A stretch of DNA of 28,238 nucleotides from Candidatus Limnocylindrales bacterium (GTDB lineage Bacteria > Moduliflexota > Moduliflexia > Moduliflexales > JAUQPW01), in NCBI GenBank assembly GCA_035559535.1, contig DATMBG010000047.1, positions 1-28,238 on the forward strand, in the 5' to 3' direction. The notes under the pieces were generated by a model that saw only the letters and a list, made by a program, of their open reading frames with translations, was not told the origin of the DNA and searched no databases. How positions within the stretch are numbered: position 1 is the first letter of the stretch; every line of letters starts with the position of its first letter. The position numbers and the translations under genes were made by a program. Below, one piece after another: positions 15,788 through 23,293 of this stretch.

Positions 15788-16921
15788 ATGATAAATCCCA
15801 CCGATATCAAATTATTCATTGATCCCTTCTCGCACCATTTCCAGCAAGATACCTTGTTTGACATAAACAAATGCAGGCTGGATGGGGATAATATTTTAGC
15901 ACCCTATGTTTATCTGAGAAACTGGTTCGAAGATAGAGGGATTGAAGTTCATACTGCCGATCATCTCTTACAGAGACAGGGGCTTGGGGCAAAGAATGTA
16001 TATATCTCCTTCGGGATCCAGGACCACTATCGTACTCTGGCAAGGTGGCCTGATGTAATACTCAGTGCCTTCTTCGCCTTCGAAGGTCCTATTGTAGAGC
16101 CGACTCTATACCTGGGATTAACGAAAGCACAAAAATACTTCAAACGGATTTTCTCCTTCAGCGATGCTGAATCACTTAAGCCTTTTTTGCGGGGTCCGCT
16201 TCAATGTTTTAAGTTCCATATCCCCCAGTCTTTTGAATCGGTACATGAGGAAATCTGGGGTCAGGAAGACCGAAAATTCCTTGTGATGATCACTGCAAAC
16301 AAGCTTCCCAGGTTGTACTATCAAGAACTTTATACTGAGCGGCGGCGTGCCGTGGAGTACTTCAGTCGAACGGGAGAGATCGATCTGTACGGTGTCGGTT
16401 GGGATGGTCCAGCCCACCGGGTGGGTAAAACACGGGTCCCTTACACGTTTCGTCGACTCCATAAAAGATTTCTGTATTACTGGCAGCGCTTCTCTCCTGA
16501 TCCCCTTTTAGAAGCGTGCAGACGGGTCTATCGTGGACCTGCCATATCGAAGCGCGAGACCCTGGGTCAGTATACCTTTGCCCTATGTTTTGACAACCAG
16601 ATCCTCAATGGCTGGCTTACTGAAAAGATTTTTGACTGTTTCTTTGCAGGGACCATTCCCATTTACCTGGGAGCCCCGGATATCGAAACCTACATTCCAA
16701 AAGAATGTTTTATAGACCTGCGGCAATTCTCGGGGTATGGCGAATTACGTAGTTACTTGAAGTCGCTAACCAAGAAGGATATTCGGCGTTACAAGGAGAG
16801 TGCTAGAGAATATTTGAGATCTCCACAATATCGGCCTTTTACGAAGATAGCTTTTACCGAGCTCATTGCCCGTATTGTGGAGGAAGATACCGGAATTAAA
16901 CTCTTAGAAGCTTCGGTATGA
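15788..16921 (+). CDS. Fucosyltransferase-like glycosyltransferase, family GT10
   Basis: A 377-residue protein whose C-terminal half carries the alpha-1,3-fucosyltransferase (GT10) donor-binding signature. From about residue 262 it reads YTFALCFDN, then WLTEKIFDCFFAGTIPIYLGAP and YIP...FID, matching the GDP-fucose-binding core of bacterial and eukaryotic GT10 enzymes. The N-terminal half is the less conserved acceptor domain. No signal or membrane segment is visible, as in bacterial members. GDP-fucose is the expected donor, but no GDP-fucose biosynthesis genes are present in the window. The start is supported by GGAGG 10 bases upstream. The stop overlaps the next start (ATGA), so it is coupled to the following methyltransferase. 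Confident on family; donor assignment is inferred from family. Confidence 0.85.
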   Translation: MINPTDIKLFIDPFSHHFQQDTLFDINKCRLDGDNILAPYVYLRNWFEDRGIEVHTADHLLQRQGLGAKNVYISFGIQDHYRTLARWPDVILSAFFAFEGPIVEPTLYLGLTKAQKYFKRIFSFSDAESLKPFLRGPLQCFKFHIPQSFESVHEEIWGQEDRKFLVMITANKLPRLYYQELYTERRRAVEYFSRTGEIDLYGVGWDGPAHRVGKTRVPYTFRRLHKRFLYYWQRFSPDPLLEACRRVYRGPAISKRETLGQYTFALCFDNQILNGWLTEKIFDCFFAGTIPIYLGAPDIETYIPKECFIDLRQFSGYGELRSYLKSLTKKDIRRYKESAREYLRSPQYRPFTKIAFTELIARIVEEDTGIKLLEASV

Positions 16922-17619
16922 ATCGGGCTATTAATACCTCGGTCCGGCTGTTTTCCGAAAGTTTTACACCTCTCGATCCTGTGGTGGAGATCGGGTCCCT
17001 CTTTCTACCGGGTTATGAGAAACTCTCCAATCTCCGCCCTTATTTCAAGGGACTGAATTACATCGGTTGTGACATCCGTCGAGGCCTGGGAGTCGATCTG
17101 ATTGTGGATGCTCATACTTTGAGTTTCACCGATGGCTCGGTTGGGACGGTGCTCCTTTTTGAGATTCTGGAACACCTCCCCCATCCTGAAAAAGCAATTG
17201 CAGAAGCACGACGAATACTGCGAGATGATGGATTATTAGCTTTGAGTGTTCCATTTAACTACCGTTTGCACGGATTTCCGACGGACTATTGGCGATTTAC
17301 CTCCAGTGGGGTTTACACATTACTGGCCGACTTCCCGGACAAAGTTATCTTTGCTCTGGGTCCCAAAGTGAAACCAGCCTTCATCTTTGCGGTTGCTGCC
17401 AAACGCATTTCACAACATTTCATAGAGAGAAAAGCTTTATTTCAATCCAGGGTTCAAGAAACCTTTCAAAATTCCAGACTTCAAGGGCACATCAGCGTTT
17501 TAAAGGAAAGGAGCAGAGACTTCTTCGGGCATCTCCTCGGACGAGCAGAGTTGTCTGCCGTATTTTTCGATCCGTCGCAGGACGGTGGATATATAAGCAA
17601 AAAACCTCCGAGAGCATGA
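16918..17619 (+). CDS. SAM-dependent methyltransferase-like protein with degenerate motif I
   Basis: A 233-residue protein with the fold pattern of class I methyltransferases: E24-I-G at the end of strand 1, GCDI at strand 2, then D-HTLSF-DGS, LLFEILEHL and ALSVPF. The glycine-rich SAM loop is unusual, since EIGSLFLPG replaces the standard GXGXG. Similar EIGS forms are known among polysaccharide-cluster methyltransferases, so activity is plausible. The H-G-PTDYWRF segment is a recurring feature of that group. It overlaps the GT10-like gene by 4 bases, which suggests it acts on a sugar added by that enzyme (inference). The C terminus is basic and probably disordered. After it comes a 144-base gap with direct repeats. 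Confidence 0.7.
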   Translation: MNRAINTSVRLFSESFTPLDPVVEIGSLFLPGYEKLSNLRPYFKGLNYIGCDIRRGLGVDLIVDAHTLSFTDGSVGTVLLFEILEHLPHPEKAIAEARRILRDDGLLALSVPFNYRLHGFPTDYWRFTSSGVYTLLADFPDKVIFALGPKVKPAFIFAVAAKRISQHFIERKALFQSRVQETFQNSRLQGHISVLKERSRDFFGHLLGRAELSAVFFDPSQDGGYISKKPPRA

Positions 17620-17639
17620 GGTAAAAGTTGCCGAAATGA

Positions 17640-17707
17640 GTCAAAAGTAGCTTGAGAGGATTGTTTCGAAACTTGTGATAGTCGGTTTGGTCAAAAGTAG
17701 CTTGAGA
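17640..17707 (+). repeat. Pair of 18-bp direct repeats spaced 50 bases apart
   Basis: GTCAAAAGTAGCTTGAGA occurs at 17640-17657 and again, identically, at 17690-17707. The start-to-start distance is exactly 50 bases, and both copies lie in the 144-base gap between the methyltransferase and sulfotransferase genes. No open frame covers them. Two regulator sites, a remnant of a tandem duplication, or a small dispersed repeat are all possible. Confidence 0.75.
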
Positions 17708-17763
17708 ACCATTGAAAACTCTACTTAACAAGATCTCTTAAATCCCCAAGCATTGAGGTTTAA

Positions 17764-18705
17764 ATGAGCAATCTTATTTTTATAAGCGGTGATTTCTCCT
17801 CTGGGAGTACCCTGCTCTTTACACTCTTTCGAAAAACAGGAGAATATTATTGCCTTTACGAACCATTACATGAGAAACTACTGGAATATCTCATATGGCC
17901 CCTTCAAGTAGATGAGCATCACTTCTTCGTTGAAAACTACTTCACAGAGTTCAAGGGATTTCGTAAAATCCCGGAATTATTCAATCCGGAATGGGGTACT
18001 CAAAATTTATACTTACCTCCTACAGCCAGGGAAGACGAGTTATATCGCTATCTCAGTTATTTAATTGGAACGGCTTTTGGCCGATCATCCAAGGTTTTGT
18101 TAAAGGAGAACCGGATAACTTTTCGATTGGGTTGGATCCGTGCTAATTTCCCCTATGCCAAGATCATCCATATTTATCGAGATAAACAAGCTCAATGGAA
18201 TAGCGTTGTCCGAAGAGTACAGGCGCATCTCGGTAGAGAGGATGTGGGACAGGGAGAGGTAACATTTGAGGGATTCAGAATGGCCTCCTGGTGTGAAGAC
18301 CTTAAAAGCATATTTCCGCAACTCGATGCGAAACACTTTAAAACAGGATACGAACGATTCTGCAAGTTATGGGAATTAAGCTATGCTGAGAATCAACGTT
18401 ACGCCGATATATCTATTGATTATTGGGCGTTAACCCATGATTTTGAAGTAACCTTTGAACGGATAAGGAATTGTATCGGCGGCAACTTTGATATTCCCTC
18501 CCTCAAGCAATTTGTTATTCCTCCTGAGAAGCAGAAGCCACTTGAAAGACATCCATCAGGCATAAGGCGGCGCATACAGAATTTATTAGAGGAAATCGGG
18601 CGAAAATATTCAAAAACTGTCCTTCTGACCCGCTCCCTCTTACAGGGGAGAAACAACCTGGTGAAAAACTTATTGAACTCAAGATCCAGACAAAAGAGCA
18701 GATAA
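17764..18705 (+). CDS. Sulfotransferase family protein (PAPS-dependent)
   Basis: A 313-residue protein with the two PAPS-binding signatures of the sulfotransferase fold. The 5'-phosphosulfate loop lies at residues 7-18 (ISGDFSSGSTLL). The 3'-phosphate site lies at residues 134-147, where IIHIYRDK provides Arg139 and Ser147 follows eight residues later, the standard spacing. It would move sulfate from PAPS to a hydroxyl of the glycan in the cytoplasm. The C-terminal 50 residues are basic, without a membrane helix. GAGG lies about 6 bases before the ATG. It is the first gene after the direct-repeat gap and is followed closely (17 bases) by an SDR, so a new transcription unit may begin here. Sulfated bacterial polysaccharides are uncommon, so the call is notable. 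The acceptor is unknown. Confidence 0.8.
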   Translation: MSNLIFISGDFSSGSTLLFTLFRKTGEYYCLYEPLHEKLLEYLIWPLQVDEHHFFVENYFTEFKGFRKIPELFNPEWGTQNLYLPPTAREDELYRYLSYLIGTAFGRSSKVLLKENRITFRLGWIRANFPYAKIIHIYRDKQAQWNSVVRRVQAHLGREDVGQGEVTFEGFRMASWCEDLKSIFPQLDAKHFKTGYERFCKLWELSYAENQRYADISIDYWALTHDFEVTFERIRNCIGGNFDIPSLKQFVIPPEKQKPLERHPSGIRRRIQNLLEEIGRKYSKTVLLTRSLLQGRNNLVKNLLNSRSRQKSR

Positions 18706-18722
18706 AGAATGGAAATATAATC

Positions 18723-19808
18723 ATGGCAAGAAGGACCTCTACAATCATCTCTCAAGATATCGAGCATATTATTCAAGACCTCAGGGATCATTTTCAGGCC
18801 TTAAGGGGTACGACTCTTCTGGTTACAGGTGCAAATGGCTTCTTATGTAGTTACTTTGTCGAGACGGTAGCTGTTTTGAATGAAAAAGGACTGAATCCGC
18901 CTTGTCAGGTAATAGTCGTAGATAACCTGCAAACAGGTTTTTCCGAGCGGTTCAAGCATCTGGAAAGTCGAAAAGAAATTTGTTTTATCCAACAAGATGT
19001 AACGTTTCCTGTAAACCTGGATCAAAGGGTGGATTGGATCATCCACGGTGCAAGTATTGCCTCTCCTACCCTTTATAGGCAATATCCGCTTCAAACGATT
19101 GATGTCAATGTAATAGGCACCCGACAAATGCTGGAGCTGGCCCGTCAAAACCGGGTATGGAGTATGCTTTACTTGAGTACCAGTGAAATTTATGGGGATC
19201 CGGATCCGGCCTTCATCCCAACTCCAGAAGAATATCGGGGAAATGTATCCTGTACCGGACCTCGGGCCTGCTATGATGAATCCAAGCGTTTAGCAGAGAC
19301 GCTTTGTATGACCTACTATCGACTTTTTAAGATCCCGGTGAAGATTGTGCGACCTTTCAATGTGTATGGACCCGGTCTACGATTGGAGGATGGACGCATC
19401 ATCCCCGATTTGATGAGATCCGTTCTTCATCGTCAACCCCTAGTGTTATATAGTAACGGTCGTGCAACCCGGGCCTTTTGTTATATTACAGATGCGGTTC
19501 GCGCCATGTGGTATGTGTTATTGTCCGATACAAACGGCGAAGTGTTCAACGTTGGGAATGATGAAAAGGAGATCAGTATTCGAGAACTTGCAGAATTAGT
19601 CCGTCAAATTGCAGGTCCCCCGTGGTTAGAGATTGAATATCGAGTCAGCGAGGATGTGGATTATCTGAAAGATAACCCTCAGCGTCGCTGTCCTGATTTG
19701 ACTAAACTACGAAGGCGGTTTCCCTGGCAACCCAAAGTCTCCCTGGTTGAGGGATTGAAGCGAACTTTGTGCTCCTACCTGGAAGGGTCTGCAATAAAAG
19801 ATATCTAA
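18723..19808 (+). CDS. NAD-dependent epimerase/dehydratase, UDP-xylose synthase-like SDR
   Basis: A 361-residue extended SDR with about 30 extra residues before the Rossmann fold. The dinucleotide motif reads GANGFLC, with Cys in place of the third Gly. The active site has STSEIYG followed by GPRACYDESKR, giving Tyr-X3-Lys in a context very close to UDP-glucuronate decarboxylases (UXS/ArnA-like) and related dTDP-glucose 4,6-dehydratase-like enzymes. RPFNVYGPG and RAFCYI-D are the usual substrate-binding segments. The canonical UDP-glucose dehydrogenase follows after 61 bases, so UDP-glucose to UDP-glucuronate to UDP-xylose or a 4-keto-pentose is the natural pathway. An alternative is a 4,6-dehydratase or 4-epimerase. 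The start follows the sulfotransferase stop by 17 bases. Confidence 0.78.
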   Translation: MARRTSTIISQDIEHIIQDLRDHFQALRGTTLLVTGANGFLCSYFVETVAVLNEKGLNPPCQVIVVDNLQTGFSERFKHLESRKEICFIQQDVTFPVNLDQRVDWIIHGASIASPTLYRQYPLQTIDVNVIGTRQMLELARQNRVWSMLYLSTSEIYGDPDPAFIPTPEEYRGNVSCTGPRACYDESKRLAETLCMTYYRLFKIPVKIVRPFNVYGPGLRLEDGRIIPDLMRSVLHRQPLVLYSNGRATRAFCYITDAVRAMWYVLLSDTNGEVFNVGNDEKEISIRELAELVRQIAGPPWLEIEYRVSEDVDYLKDNPQRRCPDLTKLRRRFPWQPKVSLVEGLKRTLCSYLEGSAIKDI

Positions 19809-19869
19809 ACATTAAACCCTGGATGGTAAAATAAATGAACTGCGACTTAAAGTCTGCTGAGGAATTTAA

Positions 19870-21219
19870 ATGCGTATAGCCATTGTCGGAACAGGTTATG
19901 TAGGATTAACGACCGGGGTCTGTCTGGCCTCTATGGGTCATGAGATGAGTTGTGTGGATATCGTACCTGAGCGCGTAACTGCCATCAATAATAGGAAAGT
20001 GCCTTTTTACGAACCTGGACTGGCAGAAATGCTTTCTAAGGTGGTGGCCAGCCGGCGACTCTATGCGACTACCGATCTGGTAGAAGCTATTACCAGAAGC
20101 GAAGTAACGTTCATCACCGTCGGCACACCTCAAAGTGACCAGGGCATTGATTTATCCTATATCGCAACGGCGGCCCGGCAAATTGGATATGCTTTACGTC
20201 ATGTCTCTGATTATCACCTTGTCGTTCTAAAGAGCACCGTGGTGCCCGGTACGACAGATACGCTGGTACGTAACCTCCTTGAAGAAGGTTCTGGTTTACA
20301 AGCAGGAGAATTTGGTTTGTGTATGAATCCAGAATTCCTGCGGGAAGGCTCGGCTATCCATGACTTCATGAATCCGGATCGCATTGTGATTGGTCAATGG
20401 GATGAAAGGTCCGGGCAGACACTGGGGGAAGTCTATAAACCGTTTGACTGTCCCAGAATTTTTACCACACTCCGTAACGCAGAGATGATAAAGTATGCCG
20501 CCAACGCTTTGCTGGCGACTTTGGTTTCCTTTAGTAATGAAATAGCGGCACTTTGCGAAGTTACCCCTGATACAGATATTAATGTGGTTATGCAGGGTGT
20601 GCATCTGGATCGCCGACTATCGCCCGTGATTAACGGGGAGCAAATAAAACCGGGTATCCTCAATTTCCTGTGGGCTGGTTGTGGTTTTGGTGGAAGCTGT
20701 TTACCAAAAGATGTAAATGCCCTGCGAGCCTATGCACGTGAGCGCGCTATAACCCCTTACTTACTTGATGCCGTGATGACTATTAATAGCAAGCGGCCCG
20801 CAATCCTGGAAAAGCTAGCTGAAGAAGCTTTGGGATCTTTAAGAGGGGCTGTCATAGCTGTGTTAGGTCTGGCCTTCAAACCCGGTACCGATGATCTACG
20901 TGAATCTCCTGCTCTAACAGTTATTAAACTCTTGCTAGACAAAGGGGCTATCGTAAAGGCTTATGATCCCTTCGTCGCTTCAATACCCCCGGAATTAGGA
21001 TTTGATAACTTGGCAACTCTCTGCAATACTCCGGAAGAGGTCTTAAGAGATTCCGATACGGCCATAGTTGTGACAGCTTATCCTGAGTTTGCAGAATGGG
21101 ATTGGACTACCTTGTGTAATTCGATGCGACGTCAGATCATTATAGACGGTCGCAATATCCTGCGTAAGGTTTCATGGCCCAAAAAGGTTAGGTATATGGG
21201 TATTGGCCAAGTCAATTGA
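19870..21219 (+). CDS. UDP-glucose 6-dehydrogenase family (canonical)
   Basis: A 449-residue UDP-sugar 6-dehydrogenase, normal in length. NAD motif GTGYVG (residues 7-12), then PFYEPGL and VGTPQ. The active-site NPEFLREG segment is intact, as are NAEMIKYAANA and the catalytic Cys277 in GFGGSCLPKD. The C-terminal UDP-binding domain shows GLAFKPGTDDLRESPA. It makes UDP-glucuronate (or, if WbpA-like, UDP-N-acetylglucosaminuronate) from the UDP-sugar with two NAD. GAGGA lies about 6 bases before the ATG. It sits between the UXS-like SDR and the aminotransferase, so its product may feed either a pentose or an amino-uronate branch. Unlike the relative at 13255, all recognised catalytic positions are present. 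Confidence 0.92.
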   Translation: MRIAIVGTGYVGLTTGVCLASMGHEMSCVDIVPERVTAINNRKVPFYEPGLAEMLSKVVASRRLYATTDLVEAITRSEVTFITVGTPQSDQGIDLSYIATAARQIGYALRHVSDYHLVVLKSTVVPGTTDTLVRNLLEEGSGLQAGEFGLCMNPEFLREGSAIHDFMNPDRIVIGQWDERSGQTLGEVYKPFDCPRIFTTLRNAEMIKYAANALLATLVSFSNEIAALCEVTPDTDINVVMQGVHLDRRLSPVINGEQIKPGILNFLWAGCGFGGSCLPKDVNALRAYARERAITPYLLDAVMTINSKRPAILEKLAEEALGSLRGAVIAVLGLAFKPGTDDLRESPALTVIKLLLDKGAIVKAYDPFVASIPPELGFDNLATLCNTPEEVLRDSDTAIVVTAYPEFAEWDWTTLCNSMRRQIIIDGRNILRKVSWPKKVRYMGIGQVN

Positions 21220-21235
21220 AAATGGGTGGGTTTTA

Positions 21236-22366
21236 ATGATTAAAGTTTCGAAAGGATGTTTAGGAGAAGAAGAACTGGCTGCAGTCCGAGAAGCCTTCGA
21301 ATATGGATACTTTGGGTTGGCCTCCAAGGTCATCGAGTTTGAGGAAGCTTTGAAGAACTACCTTGGAGCCAAACATGTTATTGCGACTAACACGGGTACC
21401 GCTGCACTTCATCTTGCCCTCGATGCCTTAGGGGTCGGAGAGGGGGATGAGGTGATCGTTCCCTCACTGACATTTGTAGCCTCCTTTCAAGCAATCAAAG
21501 CTACAGGGGCTACCCCTGTGCCTTGTGATGTTGAATACGATACACTCCTCATGGATCTTAACGATATGGAACGGAGGATCACGCCAAAGACTAAGGTCCT
21601 TATGCCGGTACATTATGCAGGAAATCCCTGTAACATGGAAGCACTACTTGAAATAAAGGAACGATACAAACTTCGAGTTGTGGAAGATGCTGCCCATGCC
21701 TTTGGCTCAATAACCAGCAAAGGACAAAAGATTGGAAGCTTTGGCGATATAACTTGTTTTAGCTTTGATTCCATCAAAAATATCACCTGTGGGGAGGGAG
21801 GAGCAGTGGTTTGTCAAGAGGAAGCACTGGCTGAGCTCATACGGCAAAAGCGGCTCCTGGGAATAAATCGTAAATCTAATTCAACAGCTCCCTGGAGGGA
21901 GCGAAGCTGGCAGTTCGAAGTCACAACCCAGGGCTTCCGTTACCATATGAGCAATATCAATGCGGCTATCGGTATCGAACAGCTAAAAAAGTTAGACGGC
22001 TTTATTGCCCGGCGTAGAGAAATTTGCCAGAAATACGAAGAAGCTTTTAAGAATATTTCCGGTTTGCAGCGACTTCGGATAAATTATCATGAATGTGCGC
22101 CTCATATTTATGTGATCCGGGTAAAAGACGGGCGACGTAATGCCCTGATGCAATTTTTGAAAGACCGTCACATCGAAACAGGGATTAATTACATTCCAAA
22201 TCATCTGCATCCGTATTTTCGAGTGGATGGCTTGACGCTACCTGTGGCAGAAAAGGCTTATGAAGAGATTCTAACGCTTCCTCTCCATTGTGGACTCTCA
22301 GATGATGAGGTTCAGGAGGTAATCCGTTGTGTTAAGCAATTCTTCGAAGAATGCCAGGAGGTGTAA
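21236..22366 (+). CDS. DegT/DnrJ/EryC1/StrS-family sugar aminotransferase
   Basis: The frame is open from a TTG at 21203, but the ATG at 21236 (376 residues) gives the usual N terminus and avoids overlap with the dehydrogenase gene. PLP-binding features: the T-GTAALHLAL segment, Asp151 in VEDAAHA, and the Schiff-base Lys181 in SIKNITCGEGG. Because the lysine is present, it is an aminotransferase and not a ColD/RfbH-type 3-dehydrase, which has His there. It would convert a keto-sugar nucleotide into an amino sugar, with glutamate as the usual amino donor. Two keto-sugar sources are plausible: the SDR at 18723 or an oxidoreductase such as those at 24987 and 26146. The next gene's ribosome binding site lies inside its last codons. 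Confidence 0.9.
   Translation: MIKVSKGCLGEEELAAVREAFEYGYFGLASKVIEFEEALKNYLGAKHVIATNTGTAALHLALDALGVGEGDEVIVPSLTFVASFQAIKATGATPVPCDVEYDTLLMDLNDMERRITPKTKVLMPVHYAGNPCNMEALLEIKERYKLRVVEDAAHAFGSITSKGQKIGSFGDITCFSFDSIKNITCGEGGAVVCQEEALAELIRQKRLLGINRKSNSTAPWRERSWQFEVTTQGFRYHMSNINAAIGIEQLKKLDGFIARRREICQKYEEAFKNISGLQRLRINYHECAPHIYVIRVKDGRRNALMQFLKDRHIETGINYIPNHLHPYFRVDGLTLPVAEKAYEEILTLPLHCGLSDDEVQEVIRCVKQFFEECQEV
22356..22363 (+). promoter_or_regulatory. Strong ribosome binding site of the cytidylyltransferase gene
   Basis: AGGAGGTG lies 5 bases before the ATG at 22369 and overlaps the end of the aminotransferase gene. It fixes the start at 22369 instead of the in-frame ATG at 22351 and indicates coupled translation. 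Confidence 0.7.
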
Positions 22367-22368
22367 AG

Positions 22369-23148
22369 ATGAAAGTCGTTATCTTATGTGGGGGTCTGGG
22401 AACACGACTCCGAGAAGAAACCGAATTTAGACCGAAACCTATGGTAAAAATTGGCACAAAGCCGATCCTGTGGCACATTATGAAGTTATACGCGCATTAC
22501 GGCTTCAAGGACTTTGTGCTCTGTTTGGGATACAAGGGAGAGATTATTAAGGAGTATTTTTATCACTATGAGATGTACAATAGCGATTTTTCTGTCTATT
22601 TAGGGAAACAGAAATCTATAGAAGTACACAATTCCCATAATGAGTTAGACTGGCATGTGGCACTCATCGATACGGGAGAAAAAGCCCTTAAGGGAGCCCG
22701 AATCAAAAGGATTGAGCACTTAATAGAAGATGAGCATTTCTTACTGACCTATGGAGATGGGGTTGCCAACTTAAATATTAAGCAGTTGGTTGAGTTTCAC
22801 TTACGCCACGGCCGAATTGGAACTGTGACCGGAGTGAGACCTCCTTCTTTATTTGGTGAACTTCAGGTTCGTGGAGACCAGGTTGAACTGTTTACGGAAA
22901 AACCTCAGACATCCAGTGGGCTCATTAGCGGAGGCTTCTTTGCCTTCTCTCGGAAGATATTCGATTATCTCTCTTCAGCTGATGACTGTGATTTTGAACC
23001 CGGGCCTCTGGAAAAGTTAGCTCAAGATGGTCAACTCATGGTCTATGAACATCGGGGTGAATGGGCCTGTGTGGATACCTACCGAGATCTCGAGCATCTC
23101 AACCACCTATGGTTCACTAACCGAGCCTTCTGGAAAGTCTGGGCCTGA
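22369..23148 (+). CDS. rfbF: Glucose-1-phosphate cytidylyltransferase
   Basis: A 259-residue nucleotidyltransferase, close to the family's usual length of about 257. The signature GGLGTRLREET followed by PKPM (residues 8-25) is diagnostic, and LTYGDGVANLN and FEPGPLEKL match the metal- and sugar-binding parts of RfbF. It makes CDP-glucose from CTP and glucose-1-phosphate. In most clusters the next gene is CDP-glucose 4,6-dehydratase (RfbG), which starts the 3,6-dideoxyhexose and related pathways. No RfbG is present here, so either the dehydratase lies outside the window, one of the SDRs does the job, or CDP-glucose is used differently. It is separated from the flippase by 145 bases. Confidence 0.92.
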   Translation: MKVVILCGGLGTRLREETEFRPKPMVKIGTKPILWHIMKLYAHYGFKDFVLCLGYKGEIIKEYFYHYEMYNSDFSVYLGKQKSIEVHNSHNELDWHVALIDTGEKALKGARIKRIEHLIEDEHFLLTYGDGVANLNIKQLVEFHLRHGRIGTVTGVRPPSLFGELQVRGDQVELFTEKPQTSSGLISGGFFAFSRKIFDYLSSADDCDFEPGPLEKLAQDGQLMVYEHRGEWACVDTYRDLEHLNHLWFTNRAFWKVWA

Positions 23149-23293
23149 GGAAGTGGTTTGACTCAGCTTATTCACCATTACCGATAGATCATCGAGCGAA
23201 AAAATATCCAGGGATAAGGAGAAGGTCAAGAAATCCTTGAACCGTTTCTGTTGTAGTGGATTAGAAAATATATCTTGATAAAAAATAAAGGGT

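Noticed and set aside
21236-22366. Reading the DegT protein as an RfbH/ColD-type 3-dehydrase because of the adjacent rfbF
   Set aside because: Those enzymes have His in place of the PLP lysine; Lys181 is present here.
23158-23163. TTGACT as a -35 box for a flippase promoter
   Set aside because: No acceptable -10 hexamer at 16-19 bases downstream.
23224-23243. Small hairpin (GGTCAAG with CTTGAACC, one bulge) in the gap before the flippase gene
   Set aside because: Short, bulged and without a U-tract; no better than chance in a 145-base gap.
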